Positions 31,439-40,231 of a stretch of 43,455 nucleotides of DNA are shown piece after piece. The stretch is from NCBI GenBank assembly GCA_965649545.1, contig CBFGLF010000002.1, forward strand, positions 1 to 43,455. The letters are read 5' to 3'. The notes beneath the pieces were generated by a model. It saw only the letters and a list, made by a program, of their open reading frames with translations, had not been told where the DNA came from and did no database searches. Source of the stretch: CABHOJ01 sp965649545. GTDB lineage: Bacteria > Pseudomonadota > Gammaproteobacteria > Burkholderiales > Methylophilaceae. Position 1 is the stretch's first letter. Every line of letters starts with the position of its first letter. A program made the translations under genes and the position numbers.

Positions 31439-31822
31439 ATGAGCGGCCTTAATCCCACGACCCCGCGACCCGTCGATATCCGTTTACACCAAGCCTCGCG
31501 CCGGCTCGAGATCAGTTTTGACGACGGCAGAACGGCCATGCTGTCTTGCGAATACCTGCGCGTCTATTCACCCTCGGCTGAGGTTCGCGGCCATGGCGCA
31601 GGCCAGGAAGTGCTGCAGGTGGGCAAGGAGTCGGTCAACATCACCGGCATCGAACCCGTCGGCAATTACGCCGTCCGCCTGACGTTCTCGGACGGCCACG
31701 ATACCGGGCTCTATTCCTGGGACTATCTGTATGACCTGGCGGAACATCAGGACACGCTCTGGCAGGCTTATCTGGAACGCCTTGCCGCCGCCGGTGTCCA
31801 GCGTACACCCGAGTCTGTTTAG
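31439..31822 (+). CDS. DUF971 domain protein
   Basis: A 127-residue protein consisting of a DUF971 / gamma-butyrobetaine-hydroxylase N-terminal-like domain: LEISFDDGRTAMLSCEYLRVYSPSAE, GKESVNITGIEPVGNYAVRLTFSDGHDTGLYSWDYLYDL. This domain is a small beta fold that in eukaryotic hydroxylases binds zinc; the Cys/His ligands are mostly not retained here (one Cys, one His near the motif). It is commonly encoded next to ubiE in Betaproteobacteria, which suggests a link to quinone synthesis or iron-sulfur carriers, but no reaction is known. It starts 12 bases before ubiE, on the same transcript. Confidence 0.88.
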   Translation: MSGLNPTTPRPVDIRLHQASRRLEISFDDGRTAMLSCEYLRVYSPSAEVRGHGAGQEVLQVGKESVNITGIEPVGNYAVRLTFSDGHDTGLYSWDYLYDLAEHQDTLWQAYLERLAAAGVQRTPESV

Positions 31823-31834
31823 CAAGGAAACCGC

Positions 31835-32572
31835 ATGAGCGATAACACCACCCACTTCGGCTACAAGACCGTGGCAGAGCAGGAGAAAGCGCAGAAAGTC
31901 GGCGAAGTCTTCCATTCGGTCGCACGCAAGTACGATTTGATGAACGACGTCATGTCCGCTGGTATGCATCGTGGCTGGAAACGCTTCGCCGTCGAAGTCA
32001 GCGGGGTGCGCCAGGGTGATCGCGTACTGGATATCGCCGGCGGTAGCGGCGACCTTTCCAGGCTGTTCTCCTCCAAGGTCGGCGAGACCGGGGAAGTCAT
32101 CCTGACCGACATCAACGCCTCCATGCTCAGTGTCGGTCGCGACCGCATGATCGATGCCGGACTGGCCGTCCCCACCATGCTCTGCGATGCAGAAAAACTG
32201 CCCTTCCCTGACCATCATTTCGATTGCGTGATCGTCGCCTTCGGTTTGCGCAACATGACGCACAAGGACCAGGCGCTGGCAGAGATGCAGCGCGTGCTCA
32301 AGGTCGGCGGCCGGTTGCTGGTACTGGAATTCTCGCAGATATGGAAACCGCTGGCGCCGCTCTACGACGCCTACTCGTTCAAGCTCCTGCCGCTGATGGG
32401 CAAACTGTTCGCCAAGGATGCCGACAGCTATCAATACCTCGCCGAATCCATCCGTATGCACCCCGACCAGGAGACGCTCAAGCAGATGATGCTGGACGCC
32501 GGGTTCGCCAAGGTGGATTACTACAACATGGCCGCTGGCGCCGTGGCGCTGCACAAGGGCTGGAAGCTCTAA
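31835..32572 (+). CDS. ubiE: Ubiquinone/menaquinone C-methyltransferase
   Basis: A 245-residue SAM methyltransferase acting on 2-octaprenyl-6-methoxy-1,4-benzoquinol (and demethylmenaquinol). The N-terminal YDLMNDVMSAGMHRGWKR is the UbiE signature. The SAM site is VLDIAGGSGDLSRLF, and the second family signature is GLRNMTHKDQALAEMQRVLKVGGRLLVLEFS. Length matches the family. AAGGAAACCGC precedes the ATG. It is followed by ubiJ and ubiB, as in E. coli. Confidence 0.97.
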   Translation: MSDNTTHFGYKTVAEQEKAQKVGEVFHSVARKYDLMNDVMSAGMHRGWKRFAVEVSGVRQGDRVLDIAGGSGDLSRLFSSKVGETGEVILTDINASMLSVGRDRMIDAGLAVPTMLCDAEKLPFPDHHFDCVIVAFGLRNMTHKDQALAEMQRVLKVGGRLLVLEFSQIWKPLAPLYDAYSFKLLPLMGKLFAKDADSYQYLAESIRMHPDQETLKQMMLDAGFAKVDYYNMAAGAVALHKGWKL

Positions 32573-32578
32573 GCCGCC

Positions 32579-33184
32579 ATGGTCAAACACATCCTCACAC
32601 GCCTGCTCAACCACCTCGTGAACCAGAACGCCTGGGCCAGGGAACAACTGGCGCCTCACGGTGGCAAGAGCGTCTGTTTCAACATCCCGCCGGTCAGCGC
32701 CACCCTCACGGTCCTCGAAGATGGCGGCCTCGCCATGGCTGCCGATAGCGCGATAGCTGACGCCACGGTCCATATCCCGATCCCTGTCGCCCTGCGCCTG
32801 CTGGCGAACGACGAATCGGCGACCACCCTCGCCACGCTTGAGGGCGACACCGAACTGGCGGCCACGCTGGCCAAGGTGCTGCGCGGCATGCATTGGGAGT
32901 ATGAAGAAGACCTTAGCCGGGTCATCGGCGATGCCCCGGCACACGAGATCTCCGAGTTTGGCCGCAAGGCAGTCGCCGGCGTCAAGAAGCAGACGCTGAA
33001 CGTGGCCGGCATGTTCACCGAATACTGGCAGGAAGAGCAGCCCCTGATCGCCAAGAAACGCCATGTACTGCACTACATCCAGGAAGTGGACGCTTTGCGT
33101 GACGATACGGACCGCCTGGAAAAACGCCTGGAGAAGCTGGCAGAAAAGCTCAACCACACTTCGCAACCCAGCCAAGAAAGCTAG
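32579..33184 (+). CDS. ubiJ: Ubiquinone biosynthesis accessory factor UbiJ (SCP2 domain)
   Basis: A 201-residue cytosolic protein with an N-terminal SCP2-type lipid-binding domain (about residues 15-115; FNIPPVSATLTVLEDGGL and IPIPVALRLL line the strands). A helical C-terminal tail follows, rich in charged residues. UbiJ holds ubiquinone intermediates in the Ubi metabolon together with UbiK. Identification rests on the SCP2-like pattern and the ubiE-ubiJ-ubiB gene order, which matches E. coli. It starts 6 bases after the ubiE stop, without a strong ribosome site, and ends 5 bases before ubiB. Confidence 0.9.
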   Translation: MVKHILTRLLNHLVNQNAWAREQLAPHGGKSVCFNIPPVSATLTVLEDGGLAMAADSAIADATVHIPIPVALRLLANDESATTLATLEGDTELAATLAKVLRGMHWEYEEDLSRVIGDAPAHEISEFGRKAVAGVKKQTLNVAGMFTEYWQEEQPLIAKKRHVLHYIQEVDALRDDTDRLEKRLEKLAEKLNHTSQPSQES

Positions 33185-33189
33185 GCGCT

Positions 33190-34746
33190 GTGCGTTTCCT
33201 GCGACTCTTCAAAATCTTCTCGGTCACCCTGCGTTTCGGCCTCGACGAATTCATCTTGGGCCATACCAAGCTGCGACCCCTGCGCAAGCTCATCCACGCC
33301 CTGCTGTTCTGGCGCAACGTGAGCCGGCCGCGCGGCGAACGCCTAAGACTGGCGTTCGAGGCGCTCGGCCCCATCTTCGTCAAGTTCGGCCAGATGCTCT
33401 CCACACGGCGCGATATCATCCCGCTCGATATCGCCAACGAACTGGCCAAGCTGCAGGACCGCGTGCCGCCGTTCCCTTACCCGCAAGTCGCCCAGACCAT
33501 CGAGCTCGCGTTCGAACAACCCGTCGAGACCCTGTTCAGCCAGTTCGACCAGACGCCCGTCGCCAGTGCCTCGGTCGCGCAAGTGCACTTCGCGCACCTG
33601 CCGGACGGTACGCCGGTGGCCGTCAAGGTCCTGCGACCTGGCATCGCGACCGTCATCGAGAAGGATCTCGTCCTGCTCGACACCGCCGCCTGGCTAGTCC
33701 ACAAGCTATGGAACGAAGGCAAGCGATTGAAGCCGCGCGAGATCGTCGCGGAATTCGCCCGGCATACCCACGCCGAGCTCGACCTCATGCTGGAAGCCGC
33801 CAACTGCAGCCAGCTCCGGCGCAACTTCGCCAAGAGTGACCTGCTGTTGGTCCCGGATGTCCACTGGGACTGGTGCCGCCATCAGGTCATGACCATGGAG
33901 CGCATGCAAGGCACGCCTGTGAGTCAGGTCGACGCCTTGCGAGCGGCCGGGGTCGATATCCCCAAGCTGGCCCGAGACGGTGTCGAGATCTTCTTCACCC
34001 AGGTGTTCCGCGACGGTTTCTTCCATGCCGACATGCATCCGGGCAATATCCAGGTCGCTACCGACCCGGCCAACCTGGGGCGCTACATCGCGCTCGATTT
34101 CGGCATCATGGGGACGCTCAACGACATCGATAAGGAATACCTGGCGCGCAACTTCCTCGCCTTCTTCCGCCGCGATTACCGTGAAGTGGCCAAGGCCCAC
34201 GTGGAGTCCGGCTGGGTGCCGGCCGACACGCCGATCGACGAGTTCGAGACGGCCATCCGCGCCATCTGCGAGCCGATCTTCGACAAACCCCTGAAGGAGA
34301 TCTCCTTCGGCCGCACGCTGCTGGCCTTGTTCCAGATGGCGCGTCGGTTCGGAGTCATCATCCAGCCACAACTCATCATGCTGCAGAAGACCCTGCTCAA
34401 TATCGAGGGTCTTGGCCGCGATCTGGACCCGGAGCTGGACCTGTGGAAGACCGCGCGTCCCTACCTCGAACGCTGGATGTCGGAACAAGTGGGCTGGCGC
34501 AGCGTATTGCAGAACATCAAGGCGGAACTGCCGTTCTGGGGCAAGATCCTGCCGCAGATGCCGCGCATGTTGCATCAGCAACTACAACGCGACCACGACA
34601 CCCCGATCAACGAAGACCTGTTGATGCTGGTGCGGGAACAGCAACGTCATACCTGGTGGCTGCGACTGATCGCCGTCGCGCTGGTCCTCATCGTCACTTT
34701 CCAGTTCGCAGGTATGTATCTGATCTGGCTCGGCATGGCCCACTGA
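33190..34746 (+). CDS. ubiB: Ubiquinone biosynthesis kinase-like protein UbiB
   Basis: A 518-residue ABC1/ADCK/UbiB-family protein required for ubiquinone synthesis and possibly for extracting intermediates from the membrane. The KxGQ motif is KFGQMLSTRRDI. An Ala-rich nucleotide loop, ASASVAQVH, replaces the usual glycine loop. VAVKVLRPG gives the lysine, the catalytic loop is FHADMHPGN, and the metal motif is ALDFGIMG. The C-terminus has hydrophobic membrane spans (LRLIAVALVLIVTFQFAGMYLIWL). Start is GTG. It is last of the ubi genes. Confidence 0.96.
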   Translation: MRFLRLFKIFSVTLRFGLDEFILGHTKLRPLRKLIHALLFWRNVSRPRGERLRLAFEALGPIFVKFGQMLSTRRDIIPLDIANELAKLQDRVPPFPYPQVAQTIELAFEQPVETLFSQFDQTPVASASVAQVHFAHLPDGTPVAVKVLRPGIATVIEKDLVLLDTAAWLVHKLWNEGKRLKPREIVAEFARHTHAELDLMLEAANCSQLRRNFAKSDLLLVPDVHWDWCRHQVMTMERMQGTPVSQVDALRAAGVDIPKLARDGVEIFFTQVFRDGFFHADMHPGNIQVATDPANLGRYIALDFGIMGTLNDIDKEYLARNFLAFFRRDYREVAKAHVESGWVPADTPIDEFETAIRAICEPIFDKPLKEISFGRTLLALFQMARRFGVIIQPQLIMLQKTLLNIEGLGRDLDPELDLWKTARPYLERWMSEQVGWRSVLQNIKAELPFWGKILPQMPRMLHQQLQRDHDTPINEDLLMLVREQQRHTWWLRLIAVALVLIVTFQFAGMYLIWLGMAH

Positions 34747-34750
34747 TCAA

Positions 34751-34767
34751 AAGCGATCGAATCGCTT
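34751..34767. repeat. Palindrome upstream of the symporter gene
   Basis: AAGCGAT-CGA-ATCGCTT is a perfect 7-bp inverted repeat with a 3-base centre, starting 5 bases after the ubiB stop and ending 17 bases before the candidate -35/-10 region of the symporter. It could be an operator or a weak terminator stem for ubiB; T-rich sequence (GGTTTTT) follows only after 11 bases. Confidence 0.5.
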
Positions 34768-34783
34768 CGAAATCGTCGGTTTT

Positions 34784-34792
34784 TGCTAGAAT
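34784..34792 (+). promoter_or_regulatory. Extended -10 of the symporter gene
   Basis: TGC-TAGAAT is an extended -10 located 39 bases before the GTG start. CTTCGA at 15-16 bases upstream could be a poor -35. Confidence 0.55.
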
Positions 34793-34831
34793 CCACGCAT
34801 TGACCGTCATCCCAGCGAAGGATCCCACACT

Positions 34832-36325
34832 GTGCTTATCTGGTTCGTTGTCGCCTACCTGATGTTCTCCATCGGTATCGGCCTCTATGCCGCTACCCGC
34901 GTCAAGAACACCAAGGATTACGCTGTCGCCGGCCGGCACCTGCCGCTGCCCGTGGTCATGGCCACGGTGTTCGCTACCTGGTTCGGGGCCGAGGCGGTCT
35001 TCGGCGTGTCGGCCACCTTCGTCAAGGAAGGGCTCAACGGCGTGGTCGCCGATCCGTTCGGGTCCAGCCTGTGTCTGGTCATCGCCGGTTTCTTCTTCGC
35101 CACCCAGCTCTACAAGCTCAATATCATCACGCTCGGCGACTTCTACCGCATGCGCTATAACCGCACGGTCGAAGTGCTCACCACCATCGCCATCGTCGTC
35201 TCCTACCTTGGCTGGGTCGCCGCACAGATCAAGGCACTGGGGCTGATCTTCAACATCGTCACCGACGGCGCCATCAGCCAGGAAGCCGGCATGATCCTCG
35301 GCACGGCCATCGTCCTGACCTACACCACCTTCGGCGGCATGCTGTCGGTCGCCGTGCTGGATTTCGTGCAGATGATCGTCGTCATCGGCGGTCTGCTGTT
35401 CATCGGCTATATCGTGTCCGGCATGACCGGAGGGGTCGCGCCTGTGATCGAACATGCCCGAGCCGCCGGCAAACTGGACTTCTTCCCCAAGGGCGATATC
35501 TGGATGTGGATCACCTTCATCGGGGCCTGGATGACCATGATGCTGGGGTCGATCCCGCAGCAGGACGTCTTCCAGCGCATCACCTCGGCGAAGAGCGCGA
35601 AGATCGCCATCTGGGGTTCGGTGCTGGGCGCATCGGTCTATTTCTGCTTCACCTTCGTCCCCATGTTCATCGCCTACTCGGCGACGCTGATCGACCCGGT
35701 CTTCTTCAACAAGCTGATCAACGAGGACTCGCAACGCGTCCTGCCGACACTGGTGTTGCAACACACGCCGCTGCTGGCGCAGGCTATCTTCTTCGGCGCG
35801 GTCATCTCGGCCATCATGAGCTGTTCGTCGGCGACACTGTTGGCGCCTTCCGTCTCCTTCGCCGAGAACATCGTACGCGGCTACATGCCGCATCTTAGTG
35901 ATCGCGGTTTCCTCAAGGTCATGCGTATCTGCCTGGTCGGGTTCGCCTGCTGCGTCCTGCTCTACGCCCTCAACTCGGAGATGTCGATCTTCGGCATGGT
36001 GGAATCGGCCTACAAGATCACCCTGGCTGGTGCCTTTGTGCCGCTGTTCTTCGGGGCATTCTGGAAACGCGCCACCAATCAGGGGGCGCTGGCCGCCATC
36101 ATCGGCGGGATCACTGCCTGGGTACTGATCGAGGTGCTGGTAGGGGAAGCGAGCCTGGTGCCGCCACAGTTGATCGGCCTCGGCGTCAGCATCGTCGGCA
36201 TGGTCGCCGGTTCGCTATTGCCGCAGAAGATCGCGGCGCATACCAATCCGCCTGCGGGCTTCCTGCACGAGCATGCTGCGCATCTGCATACGCCGCACGC
36301 CCACGGCAGCGCCCCGCATCACTAG
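34832..36325 (+). CDS. Sodium:solute symporter family permease with His-rich C-terminus
   Basis: A 497-residue inner-membrane permease with about 13 hydrophobic segments. Family features include the N-terminal GLYAATRVKNTKDYAVAGRHLP, VFATWFGAEAVFG near residue 45, YTTFGGMLSVAVLDFVQM and GSIPQQDVFQRITSAKSAK. These point to the solute:sodium symporter (SSS) superfamily; the solute (amino acid, carboxylate, osmolyte) cannot be told from sequence. The last 20 residues hold eight histidines (HEHAAHLHTPHAHG...PHH), an unusual feature that may bind metal. Start is GTG with AAGGA ten bases upstream. It converges with mutM. Confidence 0.88.
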   Translation: MLIWFVVAYLMFSIGIGLYAATRVKNTKDYAVAGRHLPLPVVMATVFATWFGAEAVFGVSATFVKEGLNGVVADPFGSSLCLVIAGFFFATQLYKLNIITLGDFYRMRYNRTVEVLTTIAIVVSYLGWVAAQIKALGLIFNIVTDGAISQEAGMILGTAIVLTYTTFGGMLSVAVLDFVQMIVVIGGLLFIGYIVSGMTGGVAPVIEHARAAGKLDFFPKGDIWMWITFIGAWMTMMLGSIPQQDVFQRITSAKSAKIAIWGSVLGASVYFCFTFVPMFIAYSATLIDPVFFNKLINEDSQRVLPTLVLQHTPLLAQAIFFGAVISAIMSCSSATLLAPSVSFAENIVRGYMPHLSDRGFLKVMRICLVGFACCVLLYALNSEMSIFGMVESAYKITLAGAFVPLFFGAFWKRATNQGALAAIIGGITAWVLIEVLVGEASLVPPQLIGLGVSIVGMVAGSLLPQKIAAHTNPPAGFLHEHAAHLHTPHAHGSAPHH

Positions 36326-36352
36326 AGAGCGCGCTGACGCGACTCAGGCTAG

Positions 36353-37165
36353 CTAGCGCTGGCAAGTCCCGCAATAGAAGGTGGAGCGCTGCCCCAAACG
36401 GACGAGCTTGATGGGGGCAGCACAGACCTTGCAAGCCTGCCCTGTGCGGGCATAGACAAAATATTCCTGCTGGAAATATCCGGGGTTGCCATCCGCGCCG
36501 AAGAAATCGCGCAAACTGCTGCCCCCTGCTTCCAGGGCGTCGCGCAAGGTAGCCTTGATCTCGATCGCCAGCTTTTCACAACGTGCTTTGCTGATCTTGT
36601 TGGCCGGGGTGTTGGGATGGATGCCGGCACGGAATAGCGATTCGCTGGCGTAGATGTTCCCGACGCCCACGACGAGATGACTATCCATGATGACGTTCTT
36701 GATCGGGGCGCTGCGCGTGCGGATCTGGCTATATAGCCAGGCGCCGTTGAACATCTCGTCCAGCGGCTCAGGCCCCAGCACTTTCAGGAGCACGTGCTGT
36801 TCAGGCATCGCACCTGCCCATAACACCGCACCGAAGCGGCGTGGGTCGCGCAGGCGCATGACCTGGCCGTCGTTGAAATGGATATCGAAATGATCATGCT
36901 TGGCGGGCGGTTCGTCTCTTGCCAGCAGACAGATCCGGCCCGACATGCCGAGATGCAGCAACAAGGTGCCGCTATCGAATCTGGCGAGGATGTATTTGCC
37001 ACGACGGTCGAGCGCCAGCAGTGTGGTGCCGGTCAGCAGTTGCGGCAACTCCGCCGGGATCGGCCAGCGCATGGCCGGATTGCGGATCACCACCTTGCCC
37101 ACTCGCTGTTGCAGCAAGGGCAGTAATCCGCGTTTGGTGGTTTCGACCTCTGGTAGTTCAGGCAT
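36353..37165 (-). CDS. mutM: Formamidopyrimidine-DNA glycosylase
   Basis: A 270-residue base-excision repair enzyme that removes 8-oxoguanine and formamidopyrimidines, then cleaves the strand. The N-terminal PELPEVE supplies the catalytic proline and glutamate. DRRGKYILARF contains the catalytic Lys, GVGNIYASESLF is the helix-two-turn-helix, and the C-terminal zinc finger is C-x2-C...C-x2-C in ACKVCAAP and FYCGTCQR. It begins 15 bases after the DUF4340 stop, so it could be cotranscribed with the ABC system upstream. Confidence 0.97.
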   Translation of the reverse strand: MPELPEVETTKRGLLPLLQQRVGKVVIRNPAMRWPIPAELPQLLTGTTLLALDRRGKYILARFDSGTLLLHLGMSGRICLLARDEPPAKHDHFDIHFNDGQVMRLRDPRRFGAVLWAGAMPEQHVLLKVLGPEPLDEMFNGAWLYSQIRTRSAPIKNVIMDSHLVVGVGNIYASESLFRAGIHPNTPANKISKARCEKLAIEIKATLRDALEAGGSSLRDFFGADGNPGYFQQEYFVYARTGQACKVCAAPIKLVRLGQRSTFYCGTCQR

Positions 37166-37180
37166 ACCAGTCAGCCAGGG

Positions 37181-38059
37181 TTATTTGGGCAGATTGATCG
37201 GCGGGTTGAGCATGACGAAGCCTGCATCCTGCGGGAAGTGGTAGATCAGGCCTTCATCCGGGCGCGCCAGCAACAATTCCGGCGATTCCTGGATCTTGTC
37301 GAAATGCACTTTCTTGCCGTCCGCCAGTTTCACTTCGAGGGAGGGGTAGGTCGCCTTGCGGTCCGGCGTGTACGGCTCGACGGAGGTCACCGAAGGATGC
37401 TTCCAGCTGGTATCGAACCATTCGTTCATCTCGTTCTGGTCCGGTTTGGCATTGGCAGCGGAAGCTTTCCATTTACCGTCGACCAGATCCACGATCAATC
37501 GGATGTCTTCCCATTGCTCCAGTCGGGAGAGATCGAAGCCTGCCACTTTCTCCCTGGGCCCGAGCGGGTTCTTTTCCAGGAACTCGACCACCTGTGTACC
37601 TGCAGCCTCGGAATAGGTGACCGGCAACAGGTAGACCGCGTCCTTGTAGGCCACGTACTGTTCCGAGGTCAAGGTGTTGTAAGTGCCGAACAGGAACTCT
37701 TCATCGTTGAGCTTGACCTTGAGCTTGGGCGTATCCAGGCCGAAGCGTGCCAGGTCGTCCGCCGGGAACTTGTGGATGGTGGTGCCGGCGATGATGGACA
37801 ACACCCCCTGCACCATGCGCTGCTCGGCCCTGGCCTTGTATGGCTTGACCAGATACCAGTAACCGTCGATCTTCTCGAAGGCTACCGGCGCTTTGGTCGG
37901 GAATTCGATGGTGACGCGATCGAAGCTACCCATCTTCAGGGTCGAGACTTCATAGGTCGGCGTATCGCTTTCCTGGGTCTTGGGGCGGAGATACAGGAAC
38001 GCGACGATCCCGACGATCAGCGCGAGCAAAACCAGATTGAGCAGCCAGCGTGACTTCAT
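37181..38059 (-). CDS. DUF4340-domain protein of the Gld-like ABC system
   Basis: A 292-residue protein with one N-terminal membrane span (LLNLVLLALIVGIVAFLYL) and a periplasmic body of the DUF4340 type (repeating TIEFPTKAPVAFEKIDGYWYLVKP and later beta-rich units). It is encoded just after the GldG-like gene and ends the ABC operon (9-base spacing). In many bacteria this gene accompanies GldA/GldF/GldG-like genes and is presumed to be an accessory subunit; the transported molecule is unknown. Confidence 0.83.
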   Translation of the reverse strand: MKSRWLLNLVLLALIVGIVAFLYLRPKTQESDTPTYEVSTLKMGSFDRVTIEFPTKAPVAFEKIDGYWYLVKPYKARAEQRMVQGVLSIIAGTTIHKFPADDLARFGLDTPKLKVKLNDEEFLFGTYNTLTSEQYVAYKDAVYLLPVTYSEAAGTQVVEFLEKNPLGPREKVAGFDLSRLEQWEDIRLIVDLVDGKWKASAANAKPDQNEMNEWFDTSWKHPSVTSVEPYTPDRKATYPSLEVKLADGKKVHFDKIQESPELLLARPDEGLIYHFPQDAGFVMLNPPINLPK

Positions 38060-38068
38060 GATGCCCTC

Positions 38069-39448
38069 TTACGCTTTACGGCGCTTGAACCAGATGACGA
38101 AGCCCAGGATCAGGAACAGCGCAGGCAGGATGATCTGGAACCCGTAACCGATGACCAGCGCCACCAGCGCGCCCATGCCGGTGCTCGGGATGGTCATGTT
38201 GATGTCTTTCTGCACCATCGGCTGGATGGTGATGAGGTTATCGTCGCCGGTCAGCCAGTTGATGACGTTGACGCCCAGATCCAGATTGCCGCCGTTGGTG
38301 ATGAAGGTATTCGACAGGAAGTTGGCATTGCCGAACACGACCACGCGCTGGCCTTTCTTGCCGTACTTACGCTCCAGCGCCACGGCGATATTGATCGGGC
38401 CGCGCACATCTTCCTTGTCGTCGAAACTGACTTTCTTGCCGATCTTGCCGTTCTCCAGCCAGCCGTTAGGGGCGACTTCCACCAGCTTGCTGACTTGCCA
38501 GCCATTCTCGAAACTGTCCTTGGCGTCGACCTGGCGCGCTTCCGGGAATAGTGTCCTCAGCATGAAGTTCTTGGTGATGGCGTGCTCGCCATAGAGGCTG
38601 GCGAAGGCGACCTTGGCATCGGCCCCGTATTGCGCTGCGGTGGTATCGATCACCATACCGGGCGAGACCTTCAGGCCCAGGTACTCGGCGACCGACTCCA
38701 GGCCACGCAGGTTGTTGTCATCCAGCAGCCACAGCAGGTTACCGCCTGCCTCAAGGTAAGCCTTGATCTTGGCGGCCTCGACTTCGCTGACGTTCACTTG
38801 CGGGCTGGCGATGACCAGCATGGAACCGTTGCTTGGCACTTCCTGGGCGATGGTCAGATCCGGGTTGGCGAACTTGAACCCCTTGGATTCGAGCTGTTTG
38901 CCGAACTCGCCGATGTCATGGTTCTTCACGCCCAGCAGGTTGCGTTCGCCATGACCGTCGAGGTACATCACCGGACGCTGGTTGCTGCGCGACAGGCGCA
39001 CCAGCAGGTTGGTCATCTCCTGCTCGGCGAATGGCGGCAGGATGTGCTCGGTACGCTTGTTATATTCGACCACCACTTCGCCCTCGACCTTGATACCGGC
39101 CTCCTGCGTCAGCTTGGGCTCTTCCGCCGGGCTGATGAACGTGACCTTGATATCGGGCTTGGTACGCTGGTAACGCGCGATGAAGTTGGACATGTCGCGA
39201 CGGAAGGTCTCGCCGTTGGCGGTGTTGTCCTTGGACGCGAACACCGTCATGGTGATCGGCCCCTGCATCTGCTTGAGGACGTTCTTGCTGCCTTCAGTCA
39301 GGGTGTTGCGGTTGCCCTGCGTGATGTCGCGCGAATAATGGTATTGGTAGGTCAGGTAGGCGACCAGTGAGATCAGCACCAGGAACAGCACGACGAAAAA
39401 GCTGTTCTGGACGAACAGTTGCAGGCGTAGTTTGCTATTGATTTTCAT
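38069..39448 (-). CDS. GldG-like ABC transporter auxiliary protein
   Basis: A 459-residue protein with an N-terminal span (VQNSFFVVLFLVLISLVAYLTY), a large extracytoplasmic domain of the GldG/IFT52-like type (MYLDGHGERNLLGV, EAAKIKAYLEAGGNLLWLLDD, FGNANFLSN), and a C-terminal span (ALVALVIGYGFQIILPALFLILGFVIWF) with a short RRKA tail. In Flavobacterium, GldG is a component of the ATP-binding/permease complex linked to gliding. In Proteobacteria the system is widespread without gliding and its cargo is unknown. It lies 15 bases after the permease gene. Confidence 0.85.
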   Translation of the reverse strand: MKINSKLRLQLFVQNSFFVVLFLVLISLVAYLTYQYHYSRDITQGNRNTLTEGSKNVLKQMQGPITMTVFASKDNTANGETFRRDMSNFIARYQRTKPDIKVTFISPAEEPKLTQEAGIKVEGEVVVEYNKRTEHILPPFAEQEMTNLLVRLSRSNQRPVMYLDGHGERNLLGVKNHDIGEFGKQLESKGFKFANPDLTIAQEVPSNGSMLVIASPQVNVSEVEAAKIKAYLEAGGNLLWLLDDNNLRGLESVAEYLGLKVSPGMVIDTTAAQYGADAKVAFASLYGEHAITKNFMLRTLFPEARQVDAKDSFENGWQVSKLVEVAPNGWLENGKIGKKVSFDDKEDVRGPINIAVALERKYGKKGQRVVVFGNANFLSNTFITNGGNLDLGVNVINWLTGDDNLITIQPMVQKDINMTIPSTGMGALVALVIGYGFQIILPALFLILGFVIWFKRRKA

Positions 39449-39463
39449 AGATTCAGTACTCGA

Positions 39464-40210
39464 TTATCCACGCAGGCGGTCAGCATCGAGGCGACGCACG
39501 GTTAAGGTCAGGAAAGTCAGGATGAACAGCGCGAAGTAAGCGATGTCCCGCGTGTCGATGAGACCGCGCGAGAACGGCTGGAAGTGCTGCACCAGCGAGA
39601 GATAGTTGATGGTATTGCTGGGGTCGCCTGCCAGGAACCGGTCCAGGATCATCAGCATGAACAGCGCGACGAAACTCAGGATCGCGGCGATCACTGGCTG
39701 CTGGGTCAGGCTGGAGAAGTACAGGCCGAGTGAGGCGAACGCGGCAGTCAGCAGCCACAGGCCCAGCGAATTGGCGATGATGAAGCCGAAATCGATGTCC
39801 GCCCAGATATTGAGGGTGGACAGCATCAGCGAGAGATAGAGCACCAGGATGGAGAGGAACAGCAACAGGCCGACGAACTTGCCGACCACGATCTCGATGA
39901 TGGACAGCGGCGCGCTGATCAGGAACGGCAGCGTCTGGTTGCGACGTTCCTCGCTGATCAAGCGCATGGTCAGCAACGGTACGGCGAACAGCATGACGAA
40001 GGAAGCCAGGCCGTACACGCTCTGACCGACGAACATGGTCACCCCGACACGCTCTGCGGGGCGAATCGCTCCCGACATGACGTCGAAGTACTGACCCACG
40101 GCGGTGGAGAAGTACAGACCGAAAGCGAAGGTCACCAGCGCCAGGATCACCCAACCCATGGGCGAAGCGAATACGCTGCGGAGCTCTTTTCTAGCAATGT
40201 TCAGAATCAT
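39464..40210 (-). CDS. GldF-like ABC-2 type permease
   Basis: A 248-residue polytopic membrane protein with six hydrophobic segments, of the ABC-2 permease type (N-terminal IARKELRSVFASPMGWVILALVTF, then MRLISEERRNQTLPFLISAPLSIIEIVVGK, an ABC-2 coupling motif). It would form the membrane pore of the system whose ATPase is encoded immediately upstream (21-base spacing) and whose auxiliary protein is the GldG-like gene downstream. Confidence 0.88.
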   Translation of the reverse strand: MILNIARKELRSVFASPMGWVILALVTFAFGLYFSTAVGQYFDVMSGAIRPAERVGVTMFVGQSVYGLASFVMLFAVPLLTMRLISEERRNQTLPFLISAPLSIIEIVVGKFVGLLLFLSILVLYLSLMLSTLNIWADIDFGFIIANSLGLWLLTAAFASLGLYFSSLTQQPVIAAILSFVALFMLMILDRFLAGDPSNTINYLSLVQHFQPFSRGLIDTRDIAYFALFILTFLTLTVRRLDADRLRG

Positions 40211-40231
40211 GATGGCACACCTGTGTGCGGC

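Noticed and set aside
31568..33175. A 535-codon minus-strand frame across DUF971, ubiE and ubiJ
   Set aside because: It spans three well-supported sense genes and has no family features.
34694..35893. A 399-codon minus-strand frame rich in His, Asp, Gly and Arg opposite the symporter
   Set aside because: Mirror image of a GC-rich membrane protein gene; its composition is not that of a folded protein and the sense frame is clearly coding.
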